The notes under the pieces: model-generated | Seen by the model: only the letters and a program-made list of their open reading frames with translations | What the model was told of the DNA's origin: nothing | Database searches by the model: none | Program-made: the position numbers and the translations under genes | NCBI RefSeq assembly: GCF_013393325.1 | Contig: NZ_QJRC01000071.1 | Span: forward strand, 62,001-126,000 | Direction of reading: 5' to 3' | DNA from: Pseudomonas hunanensis | Lineage (GTDB): Bacteria > Pseudomonadota > Gammaproteobacteria > Pseudomonadales > Pseudomonadaceae | Length of the DNA: 64,000 nucleotides | Shown: one piece after another, positions 7,194 to 15,648 of the stretch | Layout of the letters: every line of letters begins with the position of its first letter | How positions within the stretch are numbered: the first letter of the stretch is position 1

Positions 7194-7320
7194 CGCGACA
7201 GCGCGACACACCAGTAAACTCGCGACCTCCAGCGATTTTTATCCCGCGACAGCCCTATCACCTGTCACGGACGAAAAAACGCTGTGGGTCACGGACTATA
7301 AGGGGTGTCGCGTTGTCGCG
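7194..7320. repeat. Iteron cluster 2 (CGCGACA), candidate origin of replication
   Basis: CGCGACA lies at 7194-7200 and 7202-7208 (8-bp step), with CGCGACC at 7221-7227 and CGCGACA at 7245-7251. Inverted copies lie at 7306-7312 and 7314-7320 (8-bp step). The extended pair TATCCGCGACAGCGCGACAC is repeated almost exactly in inverted form at the right end. GTCACGGAC occurs twice inside (7264-7272 and 7288-7296). The same arrangement is seen at 2427-2553. Confidence 0.7.
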
Positions 7321-7363
7321 GATAAAACACCCCGTCCGCTGGAGGTCAGGGTAAGTGGGCAGC

Positions 7364-8785
7364 TCAGTCAGCCGATTTCTTTTTCCGGCGCGACAGCAGC
7401 ACCACGTTGTCAGTCTCGCCCTCACCGATGGCAAGCTTGTCCAGGTAGCGGCCCCACTGCTCCAGCGCAGCACGCTTCTCGGGCAGGTAGCTGTATCGAT
7501 CGTAATGCTTGGCCTGCACCCCGCTGCGCCCGTGAGAGAGCAGCCAGGCACGAACCTCGGCGGAAACGCCTTGATGCGCCAGCAGCGTTTCAGCTGTTAC
7601 GCGCACGTTCTTCCAACTGAAGGGCTGGGTCTTGCCCGATGCCGAAAGTACACGGCCTGCTTCTACGAACAATCCGCTGAAGGTGTCAGGGCTGGCGGTG
7701 CTGCCAGGCGTCAGGGAGAACGGGCCGGGGCCAATCTGGTCGTCCAGCAGCGGCTGAATGACTTCCCTGATTCGATCAGTGATCGGCAGCAGGTGGTCCC
7801 ATGCCTGGGCCTTGCGCCCTTTGGCATCGATCAGACTGATGGTGCTGTCGGTTACGGCCTCCCAGGGCACCGCGCAGAACTGGGTGAGCCGCTGGCCGCC
7901 AAAGTAGATCAGCGCCTTGGCGATGGCCGCGTATCGAAGCGGGAGCGTGTCCAGGTAGCGCAGAAGCTCGCCCAATTCTTCTGGTGTCAGCGACTCGGTG
8001 TGGCCACCGCCAGTACCTTGGGTGACGGGAATGTCGCGCACTGGGTTGCTGCTGATGGCAAACACCTTGCCGTCCTGCGCCAGCCGCTCGGGCGCCAGGT
8101 GGGCCTTGGCCGCGTAGCTGAATGCAGCTCGCAGGTACCGACGAAGCTTGTCGCAGGTGGTCCGCATTCCGTTGAATGAGCTACCAGGCGCCTTGTTGCC
8201 GATCCCGCGCCCCTTTGGCTTGCGCCCCAGCACACCAGCAAGAATCAGCTGTATGTCTTCGGGCTGAATCTCCGCCGCCGGCCTGGCCACCAGGTCAGGG
8301 TGGTAGGTCTTCACATGGAGCTGGAACATCCGGCCAATTTCCTTTGCGCTCACCCGGCCAGCCTCGATCATGCTGGCGGTGTAGCTGTCCATCAGATCGG
8401 CAAAGGAGCCACGTCGAGCAGCGGCCTCGGCTGCCCGCTGTGCACGCAGTTCCGCTTCGGCCTGGGCGGCTTTCTGTCGCTCAGACAGGGCCAGGTAGGC
8501 CCCAATGCTGCCAGCGGCCTCGACCTCAATCGACAAGCTCATTGCGCGGTGCCTTAGGTCGCTCAGGGAATACTCATCGGCTCCAGGCCTGGGGCGCTTG
8601 GCCAATGCGCCCAGGGGCAGGCGCTGGTCAGTTGTGGGAGTGCGCTCACGGTAGTAGGCCATCACGACCCCGGACGCCTTTCGCTCGAGCAGCAGCGTCC
8701 CCTTTCCGCGTGACCCGACTGGCTCGGACTTCCGGGTCTTGACCGCGTGTGCTTCCAGGTCAGTCAGCCGCGTGCGCTTCGCCAT
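7364..8785 (-). CDS. Tyrosine recombinase / integrase next to the tRNA attachment site
   Basis: A 473-residue integrase beginning 153 bp from the tRNA-Met fragment, as expected for the enzyme that inserted the element. After an N-terminal domain there is an Ala/Glu/Arg-rich coiled-coil stretch (residues about 103-125), a core-binding domain and the catalytic domain. Catalytic residues seen are Arg299 (GGQRLTQF), Arg395, His418 (LLSHGRSG) and the nucleophile region KHYDRYSYLPEKR (Tyr428). The first residue of the usual His-x-x-Arg box is Lys392 (KNVR) instead of His, a change tolerated in some members of the family. The iteron cluster lies just downstream. Confidence 0.9.
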   Translation of the reverse strand: MAKRTRLTDLEAHAVKTRKSEPVGSRGKGTLLLERKASGVVMAYYRERTPTTDQRLPLGALAKRPRPGADEYSLSDLRHRAMSLSIEVEAAGSIGAYLALSERQKAAQAEAELRAQRAAEAAARRGSFADLMDSYTASMIEAGRVSAKEIGRMFQLHVKTYHPDLVARPAAEIQPEDIQLILAGVLGRKPKGRGIGNKAPGSSFNGMRTTCDKLRRYLRAAFSYAAKAHLAPERLAQDGKVFAISSNPVRDIPVTQGTGGGHTESLTPEELGELLRYLDTLPLRYAAIAKALIYFGGQRLTQFCAVPWEAVTDSTISLIDAKGRKAQAWDHLLPITDRIREVIQPLLDDQIGPGPFSLTPGSTASPDTFSGLFVEAGRVLSASGKTQPFSWKNVRVTAETLLAHQGVSAEVRAWLLSHGRSGVQAKHYDRYSYLPEKRAALEQWGRYLDKLAIGEGETDNVVLLSRRKKKSAD

Positions 8786-8937
8786 AATTTTCCCCGTTCG
8801 TTCCCCGTTTCGAGTGAGAACTCAGGGTATCCAGTGAAACGTAGAAAAACAAACGAACAGAATAAGCCACTGATATCAAAGTATTTTATGGAGATTCATG
8901 GCTATTCTTGAAACCTGCCGAAACCCCTCGAATGGTC

Positions 8938-8983
8938 ACTCATAATCCTTTGGTCCACGGTTCGAGTCCGTGTGGGCCCACCA
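8938..8983 (+). other. Right attachment site: 3' part of a tRNA-Met(CAT) gene
   Basis: ACTCATAATCC carries the CAT anticodon loop; it is followed by the variable region, a complete T-arm (CACGG TTCGAGT CCGTG), the acceptor strand TGGGCCC, the discriminator A and the encoded CCA. The 5' half of the tRNA is absent: the bases before 8938 do not complete the anticodon stem or a D-arm. This is the duplicated 3' segment left by integration into a tRNA gene. The functional copy should be at the other end of the element, outside the window. Confidence 0.85.
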
Positions 8984-8991
8984 GATACGAC

Positions 8992-9017
8992 AAAGCCGCG
9001 CAAATGCGCGGCTTTTT
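8992..9017 (+). terminator. Rho-independent terminator after the tRNA fragment
   Basis: The stem AAAGCCGCGC/GCGCGGCTTT has a 4-base loop and a T-run. It is probably the original terminator of the tRNA-Met transcript, now separated from the working tRNA copy by the element. Confidence 0.8.
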
Positions 9018-9154
9018 CATGCCTATCGATCAGCCGAGCAATTACGCTCTTCAATGCATCGCCTGCCCCAACCAAACCCGTTGAGTGCGGAGGTGCGACA
9101 AAGCACGCCATTTGCCGGCGCCTGCTGCTCGCGCGCAAAGCCCATTCAGTCGCA

Positions 9155-9718
9155 TCACTCATCCCGCGCTGGAAAACCCCGCATCTCGACCTGTCGCGGG
9201 TTGTAGAAGGTCATGCCAGCCGGAATATCCCGCGTAACCAGCGACATAGCGCCAATCACCACGTCGTCGCCAATATCGATGCGATCGGCAACAATGCAGC
9301 TATTGGCGCCCATGCTCACATTGTCGCCAATGCGCAGCGTGTATTCCTCCAGGCCAAGGGTCTTGATGCCGATCGAGCAGTTCTGCCGGATGAAGAAATT
9401 GCGCCCGATGCGCACGTGCCGGGTGATCACTACCCCCGGTAGGTGCGCGATGCGCAGGCCGGGCGCGATGTGTGCACCTATATCGATGTCCACAGCGTAC
9501 TTGAGGTTTAGCCGCTGTTGCATGCGCCGGGCGTGACGCCGTGCCAGGCCACCATGGGCGTCGAGGTACTGGGCCAGGCGGTAGGCAAAGAGAAAACGCA
9601 GTTTGTTGTCCTTGCGGGCGCGGCGCAGCACGTTGAACAGCAAACTGATACTGCGTCCGGGCCTTTTCTTGTTGGAGACTTCCAGTCGCCAGCATTCGAG
9701 CAGGTGGTCGAGGTTCAC
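9155..9718 (-). CDS. Serine acetyltransferase-like hexapeptide-repeat transferase
   Basis: A 187-residue protein with a helical N-terminus (residues 1-70) and a left-handed beta-helix C-terminal part built of hexapeptide repeats (VDIDIGAHIAPGLRIAH, then VVITRHVRIGRNFFIRQNCSIG, then DNVSMGANSCIVADRIDIGDD), as in CysE-like O-acetyltransferases. Catalytic-type histidines lie in RIAHLPGVVITRHVRIG. The N-terminal domain is shorter than in true CysE, so the acceptor may be a surface sugar rather than serine. It stands alone, convergent with the tRNA terminator. Confidence 0.75.
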   Translation of the reverse strand: MNLDHLLECWRLEVSNKKRPGRSISLLFNVLRRARKDNKLRFLFAYRLAQYLDAHGGLARRHARRMQQRLNLKYAVDIDIGAHIAPGLRIAHLPGVVITRHVRIGRNFFIRQNCSIGIKTLGLEEYTLRIGDNVSMGANSCIVADRIDIGDDVVIGAMSLVTRDIPAGMTFYNPRQVEMRGFPARDE

Positions 9719-9852
9719 GCTGAGGTTCTCGTTGGACTAGCGCTTCATCATGCCGAAGGCAAAGTCATCGGGCCAGCCTGGTCAGCTGTGACGGCCCTTG
9801 CCCTCATCGGCATTGGCTGGCTAGGCTAGCGGGCCAACCGCAGAGACTCGCC

Positions 9853-10314
9853 ATGTCGGATTCCCGCTCCATCACGCTGGATGAGATCGATCGCCAGCTG
9901 ATTGCCCTGTTGCAGATCAACGCCCGCGAAAGCGTCGCCACCCTCGCCCGCCAGCTGGGCATCGCCCGCACCACGGTCAACTCGCGCCTGGAACGGCTGG
10001 AGAAGAACAAGGTCATTTCCGGCTATGGCGTACGCCTGGGCCAGAGTGTGATAGGCGGCGGGCTGCAGGCGTACGTGGGGATCAAGGTGCAGCCGCGTTC
10101 CGGCAAGGAAGTGGTGCGGCGCCTGAGTGCCATGGGGCAAGTGCAGCAGCTGTGTGCGGTAAGCGGAGAATTCGACTACGTGGCCTGGCTGCGTACGGAC
10201 TCGCCCGAACAGCTTGACCAGTTGCTTGACCAGATCGGCAGTGTCGACGGCGTGGAGAAGACCACCACGTCGATCATTCTCAGTAGCAAGGTAGATCGCG
10301 GGCAGCCGCTCTGA
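9853..10314 (+). CDS. Lrp/AsnC-family transcriptional regulator of the davBA genes
   Basis: A 153-residue protein with an N-terminal winged HTH (DEIDRQLIALLQINARESVA, then LARQLGIARTTVNSRLERLE) and a C-terminal RAM ligand-binding domain (residues about 70-145). It lies 170 bp upstream of davB on the same strand, with an inverted repeat between them, so it is likely the lysine-responsive regulator of lysine breakdown. This assignment rests on neighbourhood. Confidence 0.85.
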   Translation: MSDSRSITLDEIDRQLIALLQINARESVATLARQLGIARTTVNSRLERLEKNKVISGYGVRLGQSVIGGGLQAYVGIKVQPRSGKEVVRRLSAMGQVQQLCAVSGEFDYVAWLRTDSPEQLDQLLDQIGSVDGVEKTTTSIILSSKVDRGQPL

Positions 10315-10322
10315 TTTCTAAG

Positions 10323-10358
10323 TCGTCGTAATGTATATGACGCATGTTATTCCGACGA
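10323..10358. promoter_or_regulatory. Inverted repeat between the Lrp-type regulator and davB
   Basis: The arms TCGTCGTAAT (10323-10332) and ATTCCGACGA (10349-10358) are inverted with one mismatch and a 16-base AT-rich gap. Placed just after the regulator gene and about 125 bp before davB, it is a plausible operator for the Lrp-family protein. Confidence 0.45.
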
Positions 10359-10483
10359 AACAAACTACATTCAGACACCACTCTGCGCCTTAATTACGAA
10401 AACCCCACGCCCTAAAATGACCCCCAGGCATCTCCTATACTCAGGCTCCGCTCCCCGCGCAGCCTCTCTGGCAAGGTCACTTC

Positions 10484-12166
10484 ATGAACAAGAAAAACCG
10501 CCGCCCCGCCGACGGCAAGAAGCCGATCACCATCTTCGGCCCGGACTTCCCGTTCGCTTTCGACGACTGGTTGGAGCACCCCGCGGGCCTGGGCAGCATT
10601 CCGGTTGATCGCCAGGGTGAAGAAGTAGCCATCATAGGTGCCGGTATCGCCGGCCTGGTGGCGGCCTACGAGTTGATGAAGCTGGGCCTCAAACCGGTGG
10701 TGTACGAGGCTTCCAAGCTGGGTGGCCGGCTGCGCTCGCAAGCCTTCAACGGCACCGATGGGATCATCGCCGAATTGGGTGGCATGCGCTTCCCGGTGTC
10801 GTCCACGGCCTTCTATCACTACGTGGACAAGCTGGGCCTGGAAACCAAGCCTTTCCCCAACCCGCTGACCCCGGCCTCGGGCAGCACGGTGATCGACCTG
10901 GAAGGCCAGACCTACTACGCCGAAAAAACCAGCGACCTGCCCAAGCTGTTTCATGAAGTGGCCGATGCCTGGGCTGATGCGCTGGAAAGCGGCGCCCAGT
11001 TCGCCGAAATCCAGCAAGCCATCCGCAACCGCGACGTACCGCGCCTGAAGGCACTGTGGAACAAGCTGGTGCCGCTGTGGGACGACCGCACCTTCTACGA
11101 CTTCGTCGCCACCTCGCGCTCGTTTGCCAAGCTGAGCTTCCAGCACCGCGAAGTGTTCGGCCAGGTCGGTTTCGGCACCGGTGGCTGGGATTCGGACTTC
11201 CCCAACTCGATGCTGGAAATTTTCCGCGTGGTGATGACCAACTGCGACGACCACCAGCACCTGGTGGTCGGCGGTGTGGAACAAGTGCCGCAAGGCATCT
11301 GGCGCCATGTACCGGAGCGCTGCGTGCATTGGCCGCAGGGCACCAGCCTGAGCACGTTGCACGGCGGCGCGCCGCGTACCGGGGTCAAGCGCATTGCCCG
11401 CGCTTCCGATGGACGCCTGGCGGTCACCGACAACTGGGGCGACACCCGCCACTACAGCGCGGTACTCGCCACCTGCCAGACCTGGCTGCTGACCACCCAG
11501 ATCGACTGCGAGGAATCGCTGTTCTCGCAAAAAATGTGGATGGCCCTGGACCGCACCCGCTACATGCAGTCGTCGAAGACCTTCGTCATGGTCGACCGGC
11601 CGTTCTGGAAGGACAAGGACCCGGAAACCGGCCGCGACCTGATGAGCATGACCCTCACCGACCGGCTTACCCGCGGCACTTACCTGTTCGACAACGGTGA
11701 CGACAAGCCGGGGGTGATCTGCCTGTCCTACGCCTGGATGAGCGATGCGCTGAAGATGCTGCCGCACCCGGTGGAAAAGCGCGTGCAGCTGGCCCTGGAT
11801 GCGCTGAAGAAGATCTACCCGAAAACCGACATCGCAGGGCACATCATCGGCGACCCGATCACCATTTCCTGGGAAGCCGACCCGCACTTCCTTGGCGCTT
11901 TCAAGGGGGCGCTGCCGGGCCACTACCGCTACAACCAGCGCATGTACGCGCACTTCATGCAGCAGGACATGCCCGCCGAGCAGCGCGGCATGTTCATTGC
12001 CGGTGACGACGTGTCGTGGACCCCGGCCTGGGTGGAAGGCGCGGTGCAAACGTCGCTGAATGCGGTGTGGGGTATCATGAACCACTTCGGTGGCCACACC
12101 CACCCGGACAACCCCGGCCCAGGCGACGTGTTCGACGAAATCGGCCCGATCGCCCTGGCAGACTGA
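10484..12166 (+). CDS. davB: L-lysine 2-monooxygenase (FAD flavoprotein)
   Basis: A 560-residue flavin amine oxidase that oxidatively decarboxylates L-lysine to 5-aminopentanamide, the first step of the aminovalerate route of lysine catabolism. The dinucleotide-binding motif VAIIGAGIAGLVAAYE lies at about residues 49-64, followed by a Glu-Ala/Arg-rich FAD loop (VVYEASKLGGRLRSQAF) and the C-terminal FAD segment IAGDDVSWTPAWVEGAV. Length and sequence match Pseudomonas DavB; the older name for this group is tryptophan 2-monooxygenase. It is followed 14 bp later by davA. Confidence 0.95.
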   Translation: MNKKNRRPADGKKPITIFGPDFPFAFDDWLEHPAGLGSIPVDRQGEEVAIIGAGIAGLVAAYELMKLGLKPVVYEASKLGGRLRSQAFNGTDGIIAELGGMRFPVSSTAFYHYVDKLGLETKPFPNPLTPASGSTVIDLEGQTYYAEKTSDLPKLFHEVADAWADALESGAQFAEIQQAIRNRDVPRLKALWNKLVPLWDDRTFYDFVATSRSFAKLSFQHREVFGQVGFGTGGWDSDFPNSMLEIFRVVMTNCDDHQHLVVGGVEQVPQGIWRHVPERCVHWPQGTSLSTLHGGAPRTGVKRIARASDGRLAVTDNWGDTRHYSAVLATCQTWLLTTQIDCEESLFSQKMWMALDRTRYMQSSKTFVMVDRPFWKDKDPETGRDLMSMTLTDRLTRGTYLFDNGDDKPGVICLSYAWMSDALKMLPHPVEKRVQLALDALKKIYPKTDIAGHIIGDPITISWEADPHFLGAFKGALPGHYRYNQRMYAHFMQQDMPAEQRGMFIAGDDVSWTPAWVEGAVQTSLNAVWGIMNHFGGHTHPDNPGPGDVFDEIGPIALAD

Positions 12167-12180
12167 GACAAGGAGGCACC

Positions 12181-12975
12181 ATGCGCATCGCTCTGTTCCA
12201 GGGTGCACCCAAGCCACTGGACGTGCCCGGCAACCTGCAACGGCTGCGCCACCAGGCGCAGCTGGCGGCCGAACGCGGCGCACAGTTGCTGGTGTGTCCG
12301 GAAATGTTCCTGACGGGCTACAACATCGGCCTGGCCCAGGTCGAGCGCCTGGCTGAAGCCGACGATGGCCCGGCGGCGATGGCGGTGGTAGAGATCGCCC
12401 AGGCGCAGCGCATCGCTATCGTCTATGGCTACCCCGAGCGCGGCGACGACGGGGCAATCTACAACAGCGTACAGTTGATCGATGCGCATGGCCGCAGCCT
12501 CAGCAACTACCGCAAGACCCACCTGTTCGGTGACCTGGACCGCTCGATGTTCAGCCCAGGCGCCGACCTGTCCCCGGTGGTGGAATTTGACGGTTGGAAA
12601 GTCGGCCTGCTGATCTGCTACGACATCGAGTTCCCGGAGAACGCTCGGCGCCTGGCGCTCGATGGCGCAGAGCTGATACTGGTGCCGACCGCGAACATGA
12701 CGCCGTACGACTTTACCTGCCAGGTGACCGTGAGGGCGCGGGCGCAGGAGAACCAGTGTTACCTGGTGTATGCCAATTATTGCGGTGCGGAAGACGAGAT
12801 TCACTACTGCGGGCAGAGCAGCCTCATCGGGCCGGATGGCAGTGTGCTAGCCATGGCCGGGCAGGATGAATGCCAGTTATTGGCGGAGCTTGAACATGAT
12901 CAGGTGGTGCAGGGGCGCTTGGCGTTTCCTTATCTGAACGATTTGCGCCAGGAGCTTCACCTGCGTAAAGGCTGA
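12181..12975 (+). CDS. davA: 5-aminopentanamidase (delta-aminovaleramidase), nitrilase family
   Basis: A 264-residue carbon-nitrogen hydrolase that converts 5-aminopentanamide to 5-aminovalerate and ammonia. The catalytic triad is visible: Glu41 (CPEMFLTGYN), Lys112 (YRKTHLFG) and Cys146 (LICYDIEFPE). The start at 12181 has AAGGAGG directly upstream; the longer in-frame extension lies inside davB. It forms an operon with davB. Confidence 0.95.
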   Translation: MRIALFQGAPKPLDVPGNLQRLRHQAQLAAERGAQLLVCPEMFLTGYNIGLAQVERLAEADDGPAAMAVVEIAQAQRIAIVYGYPERGDDGAIYNSVQLIDAHGRSLSNYRKTHLFGDLDRSMFSPGADLSPVVEFDGWKVGLLICYDIEFPENARRLALDGAELILVPTANMTPYDFTCQVTVRARAQENQCYLVYANYCGAEDEIHYCGQSSLIGPDGSVLAMAGQDECQLLAELEHDQVVQGRLAFPYLNDLRQELHLRKG

Positions 12976-13037
12976 TAGCCCTTTCGCGGGCCCGCTACAC
13001 AAATGGGTTAGCATGGACAGCAGCAACCGGAGCCCCC

Positions 13038-15338
13038 ATGCCTGACGCCACCCGCCACCTCACCCTCGCCAACGGCCTGCAGCTTACCCTGCGCCATGCC
13101 CCGCGCCTGAAGCGCGCGGCCGCCGCATTGCGGGTGCACGCGGGTAGCCATGACGCGCCGGGAAAATGGCCAGGGCTGGCCCACTTCCTCGAGCACCTGT
13201 TCTTCCTCGGCACCCCGCGCTTCCCCCTGGACGATGGCCTGATGCGCTACGTGCAGGCCCTCGGTGGCCAGGTCAACGCCAGTACCCGTGAACGCACCAC
13301 CGATTTTTTCTTCGAAGTCCCGCCTAATGCCTTGGCCGCAGGCCTCGAGCGCCTGTGCCAGATGCTGGCCGAGCCTGACCTGGGCATCGCGCGCCAACGC
13401 CGCGAGCGCGAAGTGATTCACGCCGAGTTCATCGCCTGGTCGCGCAACCCACAGGCCCAGCAGCAATTCGCCTTGCTGCAGACGCTGTCGCCCGCTCATC
13501 CGCTGAGCGCTTTTCATGCCGGCAACCGATACACCCTGGCCCTGCAGGACCCGGCCTTCCAGCAAGCGCTTGGGGGCTTTCACCGGCGCTTTTACCAAGG
13601 CGGCCAGATCGTCTTGAGCCTATGCGGCCCGCAACCGCTGGATGAACTGGAGCAACTGGGCCGGCAGCATGCTCAGCAGTTCGCCACGGGCACGCGAGTA
13701 CCGCACCTTCAGCCACCGCCCCTGTCGGCAGCGACTATGCCACTGGCTTTTATCCACGAGCACCTTCCGGCAGGTGCCGAGCAGGCGCTGGAACTGCTGA
13801 TTGCCTGCCTGAATGACAGCCGCCCAGGTACCTGGCTGGGTACACTGCGCGAGCGTGGCTGGCTGCAAGGTTTCAAGGCCGAAAAGCTGTATGCCTTCGC
13901 CGGGCAGTTGCTGTGGCACCTGGACCTGAAGCTCAGCGCCAACGCCTGCCCAGATGAAGCCAATGACCTGCTGCACGGTTGGTTCAATTTCATCCGACAA
14001 GCCGATCTCGCACAGCTGAACCCTGACTTCGGCTTGCTGCAGCACAGCGGCGAACGCAGTGCCAGCGCACTTGAACTGGCCCGCCGGGACAGTACCGGGT
14101 TGCCGTTCAGCCAGTTGGATACACAAGGTTTGCAGGCCCTTCGTGCCCTGCTGGATGACCTGCCATGCAGCAATCATGGGCAATGGCAGATACCCACGGT
14201 CGAGCCGTTGCTGATGGCTGACTTACCCACCGCCATGGCGCAGCCTCTACCGAACGCACTGAAGATCAGTGACCAGCTCCCCGGCACCCGCCAATATGCG
14301 GCACTCTACTTACGCTGGCACGTGCCTTCGCCTGTGCGCCAGCGCTTGCAGGGCGTGCTTGAACAGGCCCTCGCGCCGCTGCAGGAGCGATGTGAACGCG
14401 CCTCGGTGCAACTGCAATACACCACCGCAGGGGAATACTGGCAGTTGCGCTGCGCCGGGCTGCCGGCCGCGGTGCTGCGCGCAGTGCCGCAGGCCTTGGC
14501 TTTGATGCTCACCCCCCCTGCCAGTTGCTGGCTGCCCAGCGCGGCGCCGCCCCCGGCACTGATCCCTATCAGGGCCTTGCTCAAGCAACTGCCAGACACG
14601 GTGCTGCATACCCCGCCCACAGCGGCACCGGCCGGCACGCTGAAACAGCAGCAGCTCGACAGCCTGTGGCAGCACGCAAACTGGCATGGCCTGGCTGCGG
14701 GCTTCGACGATGCCGCGCTGAACGCCTTGGCTACCGCGTTGCAGCACTGCCCCGGGCAAGGCGCACGGCCTGGCTCCCTGCCCACATGGGCCAACCGTCG
14801 CTGGCAGCATGCCGAAGTGGCTGGCAGCGAATATGCCCTGCTGCTGTTCTGCCCGCTGCCTCCCGCCAGCGAAGCCGCAGGCCGCCTGCTAGCGCAACTG
14901 CTGCAGGGGCCGGTTTACCAACGCCTGCGGGTAGAGTTGCAACTCGGCTACGCGGTGTTCAGCGCCTTTCGTCAGGTCGAGGGGGTCGGCGGTCTACTGT
15001 TCGGCGTGCAGTCCCCCCACACCGGCCAAGCGCAGGTCCTCGACCACCTGCTCGCCCTGTTGCGCCAGGGTGTCACCCTGGACCCGGCCGCCCGCCAAGC
15101 CCTGGCCGAGCAATTCGACGAGCCCGCCATGGCCAATGCCGACGTCGCCGAATGGGCGTGGCAGACACACCTGGCTACACAACCCGGCAGGCTGGATGCA
15201 CTGCGCAGGGCTATCCTGAACACGCGGCAGACGGATCTGGACCACCTGCTGAGCAACCTGCTCGACACAGGTTCCACTTGGCTATGCCTGGCCAACGCTG
15301 CCGCGCCAAACCCTTCCTGGCAAGGCGCTGCACGATGA
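13038..15338 (+). CDS. pqqF: PQQ biosynthesis M16 peptidase PqqF
   Basis: A 766-residue zinc peptidase of the insulinase family. The inverted zinc motif HFLEH is at residues 49-53, with the downstream Glu in REREVIHAEF. Pseudomonas PqqF is needed for processing the PqqA peptide after the PqqE step. The C-terminal half is the catalytically inactive M16 lobe. It is the first gene of the pqqFABCDE cluster and is separated from pqqA by 159 bp that include the likely pqqA promoter. Confidence 0.92.
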   Translation: MPDATRHLTLANGLQLTLRHAPRLKRAAAALRVHAGSHDAPGKWPGLAHFLEHLFFLGTPRFPLDDGLMRYVQALGGQVNASTRERTTDFFFEVPPNALAAGLERLCQMLAEPDLGIARQRREREVIHAEFIAWSRNPQAQQQFALLQTLSPAHPLSAFHAGNRYTLALQDPAFQQALGGFHRRFYQGGQIVLSLCGPQPLDELEQLGRQHAQQFATGTRVPHLQPPPLSAATMPLAFIHEHLPAGAEQALELLIACLNDSRPGTWLGTLRERGWLQGFKAEKLYAFAGQLLWHLDLKLSANACPDEANDLLHGWFNFIRQADLAQLNPDFGLLQHSGERSASALELARRDSTGLPFSQLDTQGLQALRALLDDLPCSNHGQWQIPTVEPLLMADLPTAMAQPLPNALKISDQLPGTRQYAALYLRWHVPSPVRQRLQGVLEQALAPLQERCERASVQLQYTTAGEYWQLRCAGLPAAVLRAVPQALALMLTPPASCWLPSAAPPPALIPIRALLKQLPDTVLHTPPTAAPAGTLKQQQLDSLWQHANWHGLAAGFDDAALNALATALQHCPGQGARPGSLPTWANRRWQHAEVAGSEYALLLFCPLPPASEAAGRLLAQLLQGPVYQRLRVELQLGYAVFSAFRQVEGVGGLLFGVQSPHTGQAQVLDHLLALLRQGVTLDPAARQALAEQFDEPAMANADVAEWAWQTHLATQPGRLDALRRAILNTRQTDLDHLLSNLLDTGSTWLCLANAAAPNPSWQGAAR

Positions 15339-15497
15339 TTGTTACGCGAACTGCAACGGCGCTTTTCGAATAATTAACCTTTCGGTACAAATTTTTCTTG
15401 TAAGATAGCGCAATCCCAGTTTCAGGGAACTGCCGACGCGTGGCGGTACCCAAGTAGTAGCTGAGCATCCCAACCCTCATCCGGAAGGAGTAATTCC

Positions 15498-15569
15498 ATG
15501 TGGACCAAACCTGCATACACTGATCTGCGTATCGGCTTCGAAGTCACCATGTACTTCGCTAACCGCTAA
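15498..15569 (+). CDS. pqqA: PQQ precursor peptide PqqA
   Basis: A 23-residue peptide, [20 protein letters not shown] plus ANR. The conserved Glu15 and Tyr19 (EVTMY) are the residues that are cross-linked to become pyrroloquinoline quinone. GGAAGGAG lies just upstream. It is the PqqE substrate and, as usual, is followed by an attenuator-like hairpin that should keep PqqA in excess over the enzymes. Confidence 0.97.
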
Positions 15570-15587
15570 GCCCGGCTTAGGGTTTCA

Positions 15588-15619
15588 CGCCTCGGCCTGC
15601 CGGGGCGTTTTCGTTTTTC
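15588..15619 (+). terminator. Attenuator-like terminator between pqqA and pqqB
   Basis: The hairpin CGCCTCGGC/GCCGGGGCG is followed by TTTTCGTTTTT. Partial termination here would give high pqqA RNA relative to pqqBCDE. Confidence 0.75.
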
Positions 15620-15648
15620 CGATCCGGTTTTTTGCATAGAGAGTGGCC

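Larger units (their letters stand above)
6205..7363. promoter_or_regulatory. Regulatory and replication region without a convincing gene
   Basis: This 1.16-kb stretch between alpA and the integrase is AT-richer than its surroundings. The short plus-strand frames in it have no ribosome site or recognisable protein features. It holds a promoter-like pair, several palindromes, twin hairpins with a terminator, and the second iteron cluster, each listed separately. It is the likely control and origin region of the element. Confidence 0.7.

Noticed and set aside
7171..7324. CRISPR array in the repeat-rich region
   Set aside because: Repeats are only 7-8 bp, occur in both orientations and have irregular spacing; there are no cas genes. 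Iterons fit better.
8907..8983. Complete tRNA-Met gene
   Set aside because: Only the 3' part from the anticodon loop is present; the bases before 8938 cannot form the anticodon stem, D-arm or acceptor strand.
10412..12283. 623-codon minus-strand open frame
   Set aside because: It is antisense to davB, whose FAD motifs are certain.
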